Shown piece after piece: positions 42,505 to 53,852 of a DNA stretch of 64,000 nt (its first letter is position 1; every line of letters starts with the position of its first letter). The notes beneath the pieces are model-generated. The model worked only from the letters and a program-made list of their open reading frames with translations. It did not search any database and was not told where the DNA came from. This DNA comes from Pegoplata infirma (Eukaryota; Arthropoda; Insecta; Diptera; Anthomyiidae): NCBI GenBank assembly GCA_963921195.1, contig OY992536.1, forward strand, positions 104,806,778-104,870,777, in the 5' to 3' direction. Position numbers and translations under genes: made by a program.

Positions 42505-43770
42505 TTATTGTCTACGGGAGGGAGGAGGCAAGTATTCGCGGTTTTTTGTTGTTGGTGTAGCAATAGCAGCATTTCCGAATGCAGTTTCCGGTACATTTGC
42601 ATTGAAATTAGCTCCTCCGCCAGCACCGCCTGGGGTTGTAGCAACTGCTGGGTTTCCTGGACGTAAGACTTGGCCAAAGGATGTTGGTGTGGCAGGAAAT
42701 GTTTGAGCTCCAGCATTACCGCCTGGTGGGTTAAAACGACCAGCATTTGAAGTGGCTGGATTAAATCCAGCATTAGCGCCCACACCTGGTAAAGAAGCAG
42801 GCTGCACCGCTATATTGCCACCACCCGTAACTGAGGGTTGTATTCGCTGTGATGAAAATATATTACTTGAGGTAGTAGGTGTTCTTCCGGCACTAGATGT
42901 TAAGAGATTTGTTTGAGGTCTACCAATTTGTTGTGATGTAGTCTGTTGATAACCTGCATTTGTGGGTATTCGATCATTACCATAATCATAGATAAATGCA
43001 TTGTTGGAATATAAACTAGGAGCTGAAGCACAATCATATTGATTCCACCAGATACACACCAAAACTTCTTGACTAAATATGGTGCCGTTGGGACATAGAA
43101 ATGAATATGTACGATTTAAGGCGCATATATGAAAGACCTGACATTGTGCTTCAATATCAGAGTAGTAGCCTGGCAAAGCTTGCTGGGCGCAATCAAAATT
43201 TGTTGGTGGCACTTGACTGTATATGGGATAGTCTACACCCGGTACACCCGGTATAGCCGAAAAATCTCCCTCATAGTCTTCATCAAGACCAGAACCGGTT
43301 CCTCGGCCGGTACCTGTATTTGGAAATTGAGTATTTGGTGCATATATACTTCCGGAACCAGTAGCTCCGGCTCCACTTGGTCTTTGTTGTAAGTTAGTTC
43401 GTTTAGGTATGTTAGCTTGAGGGCCACCATATGCTGTTGGACCACTTGGTGCTAATCCACCAATGCCTCTCTGATTTTGTGCTGCAAAACCACCAAATGG
43501 TCCCGATGGACTTGCCGCTGCTCCACTTACTCCAGAGAATGCTGAAGGAGAAGTTGGAAATGCAGCGGCCGCAGTAGCACCTGCTGAAAACCCTGGTGCT
43601 AATGGTCTAATAGGTGAAGCTGCTGTAGCTGGTATATTTCCGGTATTATAGTTATAAGCACTTTGAGCCTGAAATTTGTAAGTATTATTACATAGTACTA
43701 AAATCTAGCCAGTTTATAATGCCTTGTATATAAAAACTTACCCAACATATTGGAATAAATAGCAGTAGAC
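42505..43770 (-). CDS. CBM14 (peritrophin-A) secreted protein, CPAP1-like; first exon not found
   Basis: Two exons are supported: 43770-43742 (29 nt) and 43668-42505, with AG and GT borders. The small exon encodes LLLFIPICWA, the hydrophobic core and end of a signal peptide; the start codon must lie further upstream (above 43770). The mature protein is about 385 residues. A Gly/Ala/Pro/Ser-rich first part is followed by one CBM14 domain (codons near 43195-43030) with six cysteines spaced C-X15-C-X5-C-X9-C-X12-C-X7-C and the aromatic chitin-contact context (GYYSD, FHIC, WWNQYDC). A Gly/Asn/Pro/Ala-rich tail ends in PPPSRRQ. CBM14 domains bind chitin; single-domain insect proteins (CPAP1) act in cuticle or tracheal matrix. 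No stops or frameshifts were seen. Confidence 0.85.
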
Positions 43771-44185
43771 CTGAAATATATGAAAAAATAAAAAAGATAA
43801 TTAAAACACCATCATTTTGAAGATCACATATAAAACCCTATGGATCACAGGACCGGTTCTAAACTGGTCTGAAATGACAAAAATTGGTCCTAAACTTAAA
43901 CTTTTCTTTGATAGGGAACTTTAACATGGTTAGTTCTTAGCTAATTGCCACAGAACAAGTAAAAAATATCCAAATTAAAGGGGTTTTTTTATTATTCAAA
44001 GAATCGATTAATCGAAAATTGATATTTTTGAATTATTCGATTAATCTAATACAGTTTTAAAAATGTTGCTTTTTTCAAGTAACTACTATAGTTGCTAACT
44101 TTATTGGGGCTTTTCTAGCAAAATTTCAATAACTCAACCAAAAATTTTTAATTTCTTAGAAAACCCCTACTTATGTTAGCAACTA
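43771..44185. other. upstream region of the CBM14 gene
   Basis: This should contain the rest of its intron and possibly the promoter or first exon. I found no convincing ATG exon with a matching donor. Otherwise it is AT-rich. Confidence 0.4.
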
Positions 44186-45595
44186 CACCATTTCCAATTG
44201 TATTTTAAAATTTTCCAAATGTATTTTAAAACTGTCCAAATATGATGAATGAGTTTCAAAATTGTCCATATCGAGGGCCTATATTCAAAACCCTCTATCT
44301 TCCATTTTCACGAAAATGACTTTTTGATGACAAAATATTCAGTAAAACGGCCCTCATCTATGGTGTAAAATTCAGAACAAAAATATTTTTTTTTGCTATT
44401 TTATTTACATTTTTGGTTTTCTCTATCTCTTACACAATTAATTTTTCTAAATGCAAAACCCTCTATCTTTTCAAATAATTAATTTATAAATATTTTTTTT
44501 GGAATAATTTCATCATGCATTACATGTTTTCATACTAATTTTTGCATGCTGAACATGAATTGTCAACAAAATTCCAGAATCAAGATTTTGGTCCACTGAT
44601 GCTAATTTTTTCTCAAAATTCTTGTTTGATTTTTTTGAAAAATGAGGCTCAAAATTTTGATGTATTGTGAACATCATGAAACAAAAATTTTAATCTTAAA
44701 AATCGCGATGCTGTCCACAGCATCTGTGGATCAAAATCGCGTTTTTAATTTTGTTACTGTTTTTTACATAACATACTCAACTATTTGTCAACTTTTGAGA
44801 TGAATTCGGTAAAAAATACTTTTGTCTCAAAAATTAGCACCTGTGGACCAAAACCGCGATTTTGGAATTTTTTATAAGCCGTTATCATTAATAAATCACG
44901 TTAAAAATTTACCGATATCGTAAATGAAATCATAATAATTCATTTTTATTAAAATGCAAAACCCTCTATCTGATAATTTTCATTCATGTACTTAATATTT
45001 TTGAGAAACAAAACCCTCTATCTATCCTTTAAAATCCCCAATATTGCAAAATTTTAAAAACGAATTATATGTGAGATTCAGTAGTGGATTTAAAAAAATA
45101 TTGTAGAATATCGAATTTTAATTACTCTAACAATACGCGAAATAAACAGTTTTTTGACTCTCCTGAAAAGTTGTGTTTTTTAAGATAGAGGGTTTTGAAT
45201 ATAGGCCCTCGATATGTATTTTAAAATTCATTTGGATTTTAAAATTGTCCAAATATTGTTTAAAATTTTCGAAAAGTATTTAAAAAATTTCCAAATGTAT
45301 TTTGAAATAGTCCAATTGCATTTTAAAATTTTCAAACTGTATTTTAAAATTATCCAAATTTATTTGAAAATTTTCGAAATGTAGTTTAAAATTTTCCAAA
45401 TGTATTTTTAAAAATTCCAAATGTATTTTTTTTTTTTTCAAAATCGTCCAAATGTATTTTTAAAATTTCCAAATGTATTTAAAAGTTTCCAAATGTATTT
45501 AAAAATTGTCCATATGTATTTTCAAATTGTCCAAATGTATTTTAAAGCTGTCCAATTTTAAAAATTTCCAAATGTATTTTAAAATATTCTACATA
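44186..45595. repeat. 21-bp minisatellite, split by a 942-bp element
   Basis: Units of the TTTTAAAATTGTCCAAATG type occur at 44190-44270 and 45213-45590. The array starts at CCATTTCCAATTGTATTTT, the same terminus as at 26790-26815. The two parts were continuous before the 44271-45212 insertion. Confidence 0.85.
44271..45212. mobile_element. 942-bp TIR element with repeated CAAAACCCTCTATCT motifs
   Basis: TCGAGGGCCTATATTCAAAA is matched by TTTTGAATATAGGCCCTCGA, with the TIR about 30 bp long and TA on both flanks. The terminal AAAACCCTCTATCT recurs inside near 44455, 44951 and 45005, like repeated transposase-binding sites. TTTGGTCCACTGATGCTAA and TTAGCACCTGTGGACCAAA form an inner inverted pair. 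Confidence 0.85.
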
Positions 45596-46900
45596 CACAT
45601 AAAAAAATGAAAATGGGTTTCAATCACTAAAATGATGATATCAATTACTATTTTAATTGATTTTGCACCTATCACGAAAATGATAGTATGAATTACTAAA
45701 ATTTGTAAAAGTTTAATAAGAAAAAAGTGCATTTATTTTCAATTAAAAAAAGTGATTGAAAATTTTCAAAAAAAATAATTAAAAAAATGATTGTATCAAT
45801 TACATAAAATAATAACATTTATAGCTTAAAAATGTCCCACTTTCTAAATAAAAACAAATATGGATAAAAATAGAAATTGATTGTTTATTATTAACAAAAT
45901 AAAATCAGAACATATAAAATAAAATGGCACTGAACTCGAAACTTTGACACAATAAGTTAGCCTCTTCAATTAATTGTTTAAATTTTATAAAAGCTGGCTA
46001 AAAGGCAAACAGCCATCACAGACAGTATTCCCATTAAAACCAAACTCGCGCTTGTAGAAGAAACAATTGTATATAGACTGAACTTAAGATGGTGTTTTGA
46101 TGCGATTTCCATGAGTTGAGCAGGAGTCTTTTCGGAATATTTGCTATTGTCCTTACACTAAGCAGCCAACCATCCCTCTCTTCCACGTTCCAAGATATCT
46201 TTGCGGTCCTTATCTTATTGGAATTTTATAATCCAACATTTGTAGGGATAGATTCAAACGTAAACATTGGTTCCATTGACATTTCCACGTTGGATCTTTT
46301 GTGTTTGGTGGCATTTTTGTAAGCGAGTGGGTAACAAGTCACTTTAGGGCTGGTAGCTTATTAAATGTGTAACTATCTACCACCATCTATTTTAAAGCGA
46401 AATCCTCATTACTTGGTAATAAAAGTTTTTACCGGAATATTAGAATGTCACAAAATTCACTATTTTCTTTGTATTTTTATTATTTTTTAATCTTTTTTTA
46501 TCTTGTGCTTGTGTTAATTTCAACAAGCGTCAGTGGTGTTTACAACTGACTAAAAAAAATCGTGATTTGACTTTAATAAAAACGTTTAAAAAATTTAATA
46601 AATTAAGTAATATTACACCACTTTTATCTTTTATTTTTTTTGTTGTAAACAAATTTTGTTACTCGCTTTATGTATTTTGAGTCCTAGAATTACGTTTTAA
46701 GTATATTTAAGCAAAAATTAATAATAAACGTAAAATATGTTTGACGTTTTTTTTGTTTTTATATGTTGTCGACAGTATTCACAAAAAATTTCAAAATCAA
46801 TCAAAAAATTTAATTGTATCAATTAAAAAAATGATTAAAAACAAAATTGAACTTTTTAAAATTTTTAATTGAAATGTTTTCCCCTAAAATTTTTTGTGTG
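45596..46900. mobile_element. 1.3-kb TIR element, CACAYAAAAAA termini, TA TSD
   Basis: CACATAAAAAAATGAAAATG at the left pairs with TAAAATTTTTTGTGTG at the right, with TA on both sides. Subterminal AATTGATACAATTA-like motifs are frequent in both orientations. It contains a remnant of family B. Confidence 0.7.
45955..46440 (+). mobile_element. family B remnant
   Basis: ACCATCACAGACAGTATTCC-like, AACTTAAGATGGTGTTTTGA and TAAGCAGCCAACCATCCCTC match 52910-53600 closely. The right end, CATTACTTGGTAATAAAAGT and TTTTTACCGG, matches 57870-57906. The left terminus is missing. Confidence 0.75.
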
Positions 46901-47140
46901 TAGAATTCTACATTAACTGCCTGGGATTAATAGAATGAAGGTTGAAAGAGGAATTGAAAAAAAGCTTTTTGTTTTCTTTAAAAAAACACTTTTATATTGT
47001 TTTAAGCAAAACAAATTTATGAAATTTACGTTCTTAAAATGTAAATGATTCAATATACATAATTAAAAAAAAAACATAAAAAGTGCAAATAAAGTACAAA
47101 TTTCATGACTTTAAAAAACCAAAAATTTTATTTGATCCCA

Positions 47141-48435
47141 CACGCAAAAAAAAAATCTGTGTAAGATTGAGCAATCCTACTTGGTAAAACTTTTTTCATA
47201 CCAAAAAAAAATTTTTACCAATTTTTTGCTAATATTATGCTTGTCGATGTTAAAGTAACATAATTAATTTTTTATGTAAAATAACCAAGTAGCTTGCTCA
47301 ATAACGCAAATTACCTGCACAAAAATTTATCGAAAGAAAACAACAAAAAACAAATACAGACCGCCATTTTCATTTTGTATTTTTGTGTGCGTGCGTTGTT
47401 CGTTTATTTTTTGTGTTATAAAAACGTAAAAAGGAAATTGATATATAAAATAAAAATAAATTAATACATAAATAAAAATAAATAATTAGTTTTCTAAAAG
47501 ATAAATAAATGTAAGATAAAAGAATGTTAAAGTTAATTTTGCTTTCATTACTTAAAACACCATTCAATAAGAAAAACCAATGGAGTCCCAGACGTATGTT
47601 TCGATGAATAACAAATGGAATGATAAAGTGAGTATACCCGCATTCCGAAGACACCAATAAGGTTTAATAGATTTTTAGTTAAAAATTAGTGTTTGGTAAT
47701 AATTTTATATTTTTACAGGGTACTGCTAAATAAATTTTTGAAGCTATGGAGAATCCTTCACTACAATAAAGAGCGTGGACACCAATCCTGCCTTTAGTTA
47801 TAAAATTAAAACCTAAAAACCCAAAGCCAAGGGAGTCCATACCTGTTTTGATGAGTTACAAATGGAATGACAAAGTAAGTGTTCCTCCTTACCAAGAGAC
47901 CAATGGGGTTAACCAATTTTTTAAATTAAAAATTTATGTTTTGTAATAACTTTATATTTTTACAGGATGCTTTTAAATAAATTCGTGAAGCTATAGCGGA
48001 TCCTTTACTTCAAGAAGAAGCGTAGGCAGCAGTCACTCGAGAAAATTGTACAAAAAGGGTCAGTTGGTCGGTGGTAAATTAAATCCTACACAACATTTAT
48101 TATATTAATATGGATTTATTCTGTGAAAATTTTAAATTCAACAAATATACAAATTTTTACAAAAATTTATTGAAAATTTATTTTAGCATAGATGTGGTAA
48201 TTTTTAGCATTATTTTTAGTCAGCTTTTCAAATAATTTTGGTATATTTCACCATATTTCTTTTGGTATATTTTACCAAGTTTTTGCTTAAATAGCATTAG
48301 CATTTTCTTCAAAATTTTTTACATAAGTGTTTTGGCTAAATTACGAAAACTACTTCGTCGGTTGTAGTTTTAGCATATTTTTGGTAAAATTATGCCAGAT
48401 TTTTGCTCACTCCGACACAAGTTTTTTTTTGCGTG
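47141..48435 (+). mobile_element. family A TIR element, second complete copy
   Basis: It is near identical to 8225-9525, including both captured exon/intron blocks. Differences are single substitutions (e.g. GTACTGC for GAAGTGC after the first acceptor). Recent activity of the family is implied. From 46901 to 47140 nothing is recognised. Confidence 0.93.
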
Positions 48436-48573
48436 CAGACAGATTTCGCGTGAGAAAAAAAGAGAGTTGAACCAATTACAATCTCTTTACTTTATTCCTC
48501 TATGATTCTACTCAGAATATTTGAAAACACCTTAAGAAAATTTTAAAATACAATTGGAAAATTTTAATACATA

Positions 48574-49375
48574 GGGTTTTCACAGTGACGATTAAATTTG
48601 CCTTCTTCTTCTTCAGTGGTGTAGCAATGCTACACCTTGTCCACGAATGGACGAATAAAAAGGTGACCGAGACACGAAGTCTATGTGCCACCTTTGTGGG
48701 GATAAAGTTTTTGTGGGGTTTCAACACGTGGGAAACTCCGGACACAATACGACCATTGCCCTCACAATGGAAGAGTGAAACGACGCTTCCTTAACACGTG
48801 CGTGTGTTTGAGTATGGTTAGACACCGTTGTCTAACGGTACTCGCGGAGAAATAACCAATACTAGCGACCGACAAACACAAACACGTTTCCAAATTTATA
48901 AAATAATTTCAGCGACGAATAGATGCTTCTCCGACGCGATCTCGATTAAGACTCCTAAATTTGCCTTTTTTAGTTTGGTATTTGGCAAATGTGCCAAACG
49001 TCAAAAAAATGCCAATTTGAATGTGGCATATTTTTCTTAAAATGCCCAACTCAAACCTTGTATAAAAACAAAATGCCATTGTGCAAATAAAAAAAAAAAC
49101 GTAAAAATGACAACAGCTGTGATTGTTTATGCTGAAATTTCGAACGCGGCAACAAAAACATTTATACAAAAAGAAACATACACATTTTTTGTGTTTATTT
49201 TAAAATTGTGAATGTAAAAAGATAATTAAAGTTATTTTGTGCAAATTATTAACGAAAATTGCGCTCACGATATGTAAAGAAAAAATGGTGGCAAATACTT
49301 GACGTTTAGTAAAATGGCAAATTTGCCAAATACCCAACTAAAAAAGGCAAATTTAATCGTTATTGTGAAAAACCC
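48574..49375. mobile_element. 800-bp TIR element, GGGTTTTCAC termini, with inner copy
   Basis: GGGTTTTCACAGTGACGATT and AATCGTTATTGTGAAAAACC form the outer TIR. An inner pair, AAATTTGCCTTTTTTAGTTT (48957) and ACTAAAAAAGGCAAATTT (about 49337-49354), defines a nested relative. The left third is GC-richer. A short 21-bp-array remnant (48525-48573) precedes it. Confidence 0.72.
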
Positions 49376-49743
49376 AACTATGTTTAGACCAAACAAAAAC
49401 TAACTTGTTTTTGGCAAAAACATTTTTTGGAAAACCAAACCGTTTATACCGAATAAAAAGAGTTTTCGTTTGTCAAACCACATTAATTATTTTCTAAACT
49501 TACAAAAAAACACAAAATAACGATGGCCACACTTTCTTAAAAAAATTGAATTACAAATTTATTTACTTTTTTCAATGATTTAATTATTAATTTCACAAAA
49601 AACAAATATTTTTTTTTGACAATTGTTTTTAACAAAACAAAATTGAAAAAAAAAACATTCACACTGAATTAATAGTAGCATTGACCAGAACCATGCGCGG
49701 GTACAAGGGGGGGGAAAAAGGGGAAATTTCCCCCCCAGACCAA

Positions 49744-49868
49744 ATTTTAAAAAGAAAAAAAAGAAAAGAAGGAAAAAAAAGAAAAGAAAAGAAAGAAAAG
49801 AAAGAAAGAAAGAAAAAAAGAAAAAAGAAAGAAAAAGGAAAAGAAGAAAAAAGAAAAGAAGAAAGATC
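49744..49868 (+). repeat. ~125-bp polypurine (A/G) tract
   Basis: Almost uninterrupted AAAAGAAAAGAAAGAAAG-type sequence on the plus strand. The translated Lys/Glu-rich ORF here is low-complexity and not a gene. Confidence 0.95.
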
Positions 49869-50089
49869 GAAATTTTCTAAAAAAATTTTCCAAATGAAAA
49901 AAATTTTGAAATCCAAAAATTTTTCGTAGAGAAAAATTTGAAAATTTTTAAAGCAAAAAATCTAAAAAATTTTATAGGGAAAATCTGAAAATTTTTAAAG
50001 GAAAAATTTGACTAAATCTGAAAATTGTTTGGAAAAAATTTCTGTCAATCTAGAAGTTCTTGTTATGAAGAGAAATTTTCTTTGGGAAA

Positions 50090-50530
50090 AATTAGACTAT
50101 TCCTATAGGAAAAATGTACAGAAAATCTGCGACTTTTTCTGTAGGAAAAATCTCTCTGAATCTGAGACTTTTTTCTAAAATGTCTCAGAATCTAAGAATT
50201 TTTTCTAAAATGTCTCAGATCCTCTGAATTTCAGACTTATTTTATAGGAAAAAGTCTTAGAATCTGAGACTTTATATTGGAAAGGGTCTCAGAATCTCAG
50301 ACTTTTTCTATAGAAAAAAAGCCTCAGAGTCTGAGAATTTTTCTATAGGAGAAATGTTTCAGAGTCTGAGACTTTTGCTATTAAAAAAAGTTCTCAGAAT
50401 CTAAAAATTTTTCTATACGAAGCAAATCTAACAATTTTAAAGCTTTTTTTATGTGAAAAATATTTCAAAAATGATTAAGAGTATTTTTTTTCTATAGTAA
50501 AAAATTTAAGAATCTGAGCCTTTTTCTTCA
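50090..50530 (+). repeat. 35-bp minisatellite, degenerate, inside the hAT-like element
   Basis: Units such as TCTCAGAATCTGAGACTTTT and TTTTTCTATAGGAAAAA recur loosely, with further remnants at 50970-51080 and 51235-51340. It is more diverged than the other arrays. Confidence 0.75.
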
Positions 50531-51113
50531 CAGAAAGAGTTTGAGACGGATTTCAATCAACAAAAACGCGGGTTCAATAAATTTTTTTATTGAAATTCCT
50601 CCAGTAAAGAAAATTGTTATACAAATCATCAAATTGTAGGTGATTAATTAAATATTTTTTCAATCGAAAATTTTATCAAATTTGATCAATATTTTTATTT
50701 ATAGTCAATCAATTGATGAACGAATGAGTTGTAAGCATATGAAAAAATTATGAAAAAATTCATCTTTTTTGCAAAAAAGTAAAACCCGATTATTTTGTAT
50801 ATTTTTGAATGTATTCAAATAAATTAAAGCAAAAAAATCTTATATGTTAAAAATTTGTAATTCGACAGTTAAAAAAAATAATTTAATCATAACATTGATT
50901 GACTCATTTAAATTTTGTTAATCAATATATTTAATTGAAAATGTTTAGCAAATAATTTTTTGTGTGTGGAAAAAAGTTCTTAGAATCCGAAAATTTTTTT
51001 ATGGAAAAAAAGTCCTATGCTCTGAGACATTTTTCGTTACAAAAAAGTCTCCAATTCTGAGACAGTTTTCCTATAGAAAAAGCATTTCTTTAAGAAAAAT
51101 GTCAGGACTGTTT

Positions 51114-51222
51114 TTTCGGGGCCCAACAACAACAACAAAAATTTTTTTGTTGTTTTTTTCGTGAGATTTGTGTTTTCCAAAACATATAAAAAAAATATTT
51201 TTTTGTTGTTGGGCCCCCCTCT
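51114..51222. repeat. ~105-bp hairpin with GGGGCCCAACAACAACAA arms
   Basis: GGGGCCCAACAACAAC (about 51119) pairs with GTTGTTGGGCCCCCC (about 51205-51219), with additional AAAAATTTTTTTGTTG pairing inside. It may be a tiny MITE. Confidence 0.75.
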
Positions 51223-51634
51223 GTGTACGCCGATGTCTTAGAGTCTGATATTTTCTATGTATAAAAATTTCTTCTATTAAAAAACTCTCAGACTTAGACT
51301 TTTTTATACCATAAATGTGTTAGAATCTGAGACATAGAAAATGTAAAATTTTAGAGCTTTCCCTTCACTTTTGTTTCAAAAAAAACGTATCCCTGTTTTT
51401 GCTCGTCTGACAAAGGTGAATTTTTGATTTTTTACATTTGAAGTAAAAAAAAATTTCCCCCCCCAAACCCAAAAGCTGTACCCGCCACTGACCAGAACCT
51501 AAATTCTAGTTTTTGTCCAGTTTTAGTTGGCAACGCAGTTTTTAAATTGTATGGAAAATTAATGTAGTTTTTGCCAAAAACCAAAAAAATATTCAAAAAC
51601 AAGTTGTTTTCGTATGTGTAAATACCGTATAAAA

Positions 51635-51790
51635 TCCATTTGGATAATTTTAAAATACATATGGACAATTTTAAAATTCATTCGGAAATTTTTAAAATAC
51701 ATACATTTGGAAAATTTTAATATACATTTCGAAATACATTTTGTAAATTTGAAAATAGATTTTGAAAATTTTAAATTTATGAAGAATATA
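51635..51790. repeat. 21-bp minisatellite, small cluster
   Basis: About seven units of the ATTTTAAAATACATATGGACA type. From 51791 to 52139 no feature is recognised apart from an isolated GGGGCGAATCTAGGAT, vaguely hAT-end-like. Confidence 0.8.
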
Positions 51791-52139
51791 TGGTCTTTCG
51801 GGAAAATTCAAATAAAAGCCGAACTAGCAGGACTTTCGCCAAAGGAAAAAATATGAGTCATATTAATTTTAATAGAGATTAATATATATGATTTTAGCGG
51901 TCGTACTAGGGGCGAATCTAGGATTTTATTTCATTTCGCAGGGGGCCCAAAAATTTGTTTAACTTTTTTTCTTTTTTTTAGTACATAACAGCACATATAT
52001 TTAAATTTGCTTACGATCGTTTGTTTCTAGAACTAAATGTAACTAAATCATATTATAGGGGCATTTATGAAACCAATGCGGATTGATTTGCAACACCATT
52101 TCTCGGAAATCAGCTGTGTGTGTTTATGAATCCAATCCA

Positions 52140-52421
52140 TAAGACATTTTTATTATAGAAAAAGTCTCAGATTCTGAGAAATTTTTCTTATATAAAAATG
52201 ATCAGATTCTGAGACATTTTTTTTATGGAAAGTCTCAGATTCTGAGTAATTTTTTTTATAGAAAGTCTCAGATTCTGAGACATTTTTCTTATAGAAAGTC
52301 TCAGATTCTGAGACATTTTTCTTATAGAAAATCTCAGATTCTGAGTAATTTTTCTTATAGAAAAAGTCTCCGATTCTGAGTAATTTTTCTTATAGAAAGT
52401 CTCAGATTCTGAGTAATTTTT
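52140..52421 (-). repeat. 35-bp minisatellite, left part (split array)
   Basis: Units of AGTCTCAGATTCTGAGTAAT plus TTTTCTTATAGAAA. This subfamily has CTTATAG instead of CTATAG, so its second palindrome is imperfect. It continues at 57907 after the family B insertion. Confidence 0.92.
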
Positions 52422-52471
52422 CCCAGTAAAAACTTGGTAATAAGTCCCCATTACCGCCTGTATTCCATGTA

Positions 52472-52655
52472 ATGAGGACTCGTTACCTGCTCGATTACTT
52501 CTTGCTAACAAATAATGAATTACCGATAACCTCATACAGAACCGGTTACATCTTATTAACAATTAATGAGTTACCAATAACCTCATACAGGACCGGTTAC
52601 TTCTTGTTAACAAATAATGAGTTACCGATAACCTCATACAGAACCGGTTACTGGT
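52472..52655 (+). repeat. 54-bp tandem repeat, about 3 units
   Basis: ACAGAACCGGTTAC and AATAATGAGTTACCGATAAC blocks repeat with a 54-bp period near the left end of family B. The translated 18-residue repeat here is not considered a protein. Confidence 0.9.
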
Positions 52656-52953
52656 AAATACGATTTAAAATATTTGATAAGTTGTCCAGAAAATTTTTTT
52701 TTATTTATTTATTTATTAATCCATAATGTAATACAAAGCCATTAAAGCCAAAAAACGTATTACATAGCAATACAATTTTTATTGAAGTTTTCTGGATTTT
52801 AGTTGGTTTTTTCTAAATTGTAATTGTTTTTCTAGAAATTTTGGGGCGCTTTCCAAATTCTAATTTAACTTACTTGTTTGCCTTGTTGTTAAACCCGGTT
52901 AAAGGTAAAAAACCATCACAGACAGTATTTCCCTTAAAAACTTACTCACTCTA

Positions 52954-53498
52954 CACAGAAAAAAATAAAAAAAATATTTGAGTAAATTTTTAATACTATT
53001 GAGTAAAAAATTACTCAATTTTGCACCAGTAAACGATTTAATAGTATTGAGTAAATTTTTAATAAAAATTTATTAAATGTTGGAAAAAAAATTTTAGTAA
53101 ATTTTTAATTGACACAATTAAAAATTTACTCAAAATTTATCTATTTATTTTTTTTAATAGTTTAAAAAAGTTTTAAATTTTTTTACAAAAAAAAAACAAA
53201 AAACTTGTTTTTTCAAACTTTACCAAACATATTTATGTCTCAAAAACATAGGAAAATTTTATAAAGTCGATTACAAACTTTCATATACATACACAAAAAA
53301 CTATAAACTTAACGAGAATTCAAAAAACTATGAGAGTTAAAAAAAAAATATTAAACTTTTATTAAATTATTTATTTAAATTGTTTTTAAAATTTTTGAGT
53401 AAATTTTTAATTGCGTCAATTAAAAAATTACTCAATTTTTGTTTTTAAATTTAAACAAGTGATTACTCAAATTTGTTTCCTTCATATTTTTTTCTGTG
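52954..53498. mobile_element. 545-bp MITE, CACAGAAAAAAATA termini, TA TSD
   Basis: CACAGAAAAAAATAAAAAAA and CATATTTTTTTCTGTG are flanked by TA. Inner TATTGAGTAAATTTTTAAT and AATTACTCAAT blocks are repeated in both orientations. It is inserted in family B sequence. Confidence 0.9.
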
Positions 53499-53852
53499 TA
53501 ATATAAACTTAAACTTAAGATGGTGTTTAATGCGGTTTCCATGGGCTGAACAGCAGTCGCTTCTGTATATTTGTTATTGTTCCTGCCCTAAGCAGCCAAA
53601 TGTCCCTTTCTACAATGTTCCAAGATATATTTTCGGTCCTTTTATTATTTAAATTTTACAATCAAACATTTGGAGGGATGGATATCAACGTAAACATTGG
53701 TTCCGTTGGCTTTTCTTTCATTTTGATTGTAGAAATTTTCCTGCTTGGTTGCTCTTGAAATAACCGCGTTTAACCTGACGAATAGGCATGAAGCGAACAT
53801 TTAACTTTTGACGCAATTCCTTTCTGAAGACTAACACAGTACAACACATGAT

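Larger units (their letters stand above)
49692..51490. mobile_element. 1.8-kb hAT-like element, 8-bp TSD ACCAGAAC
   Basis: The right end CCCGCCACTG reads CAGTGGCGGGTAC in inverse, a classic hAT terminus; the left end is CATGCGCGGGTAC. ACCAGAAC is perfectly duplicated at 49684-49691 and 51491-51498. Subterminal C/G runs (GGGGAAATTTCCCC and AATTTCCCCCCCC) occur at both ends. The interior has a purine tract, 35-bp array units and a hairpin, but no transposase. The flanks (GTTTTTGGCAAAAAC at 49410, GTTTTTGCCAAAAAC at 51566) are inverted too, pointing to an older host element. Confidence 0.92.

Noticed and set aside
42427..43445. Other-frame ORFs over the CBM14 gene
   Set aside because: Shadows of a GC-richer real coding exon whose correct frame gives a six-cysteine domain.
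49681..49929. Lys/Glu-rich ORF over the purine tract and its Phe/Ser-rich complement
   Set aside because: Low-complexity A/G sequence translated; no gene evidence.
51895..51960. Possible hAT terminus GGGGCGAATCTAGGAT
   Set aside because: No matching second terminus or target duplication found.
52472..52657. ORF with an 18-residue repeat (NNELPITSYRTGY)
   Set aside because: A 54-bp tandem repeat in the end of family B; no start context or codon bias.
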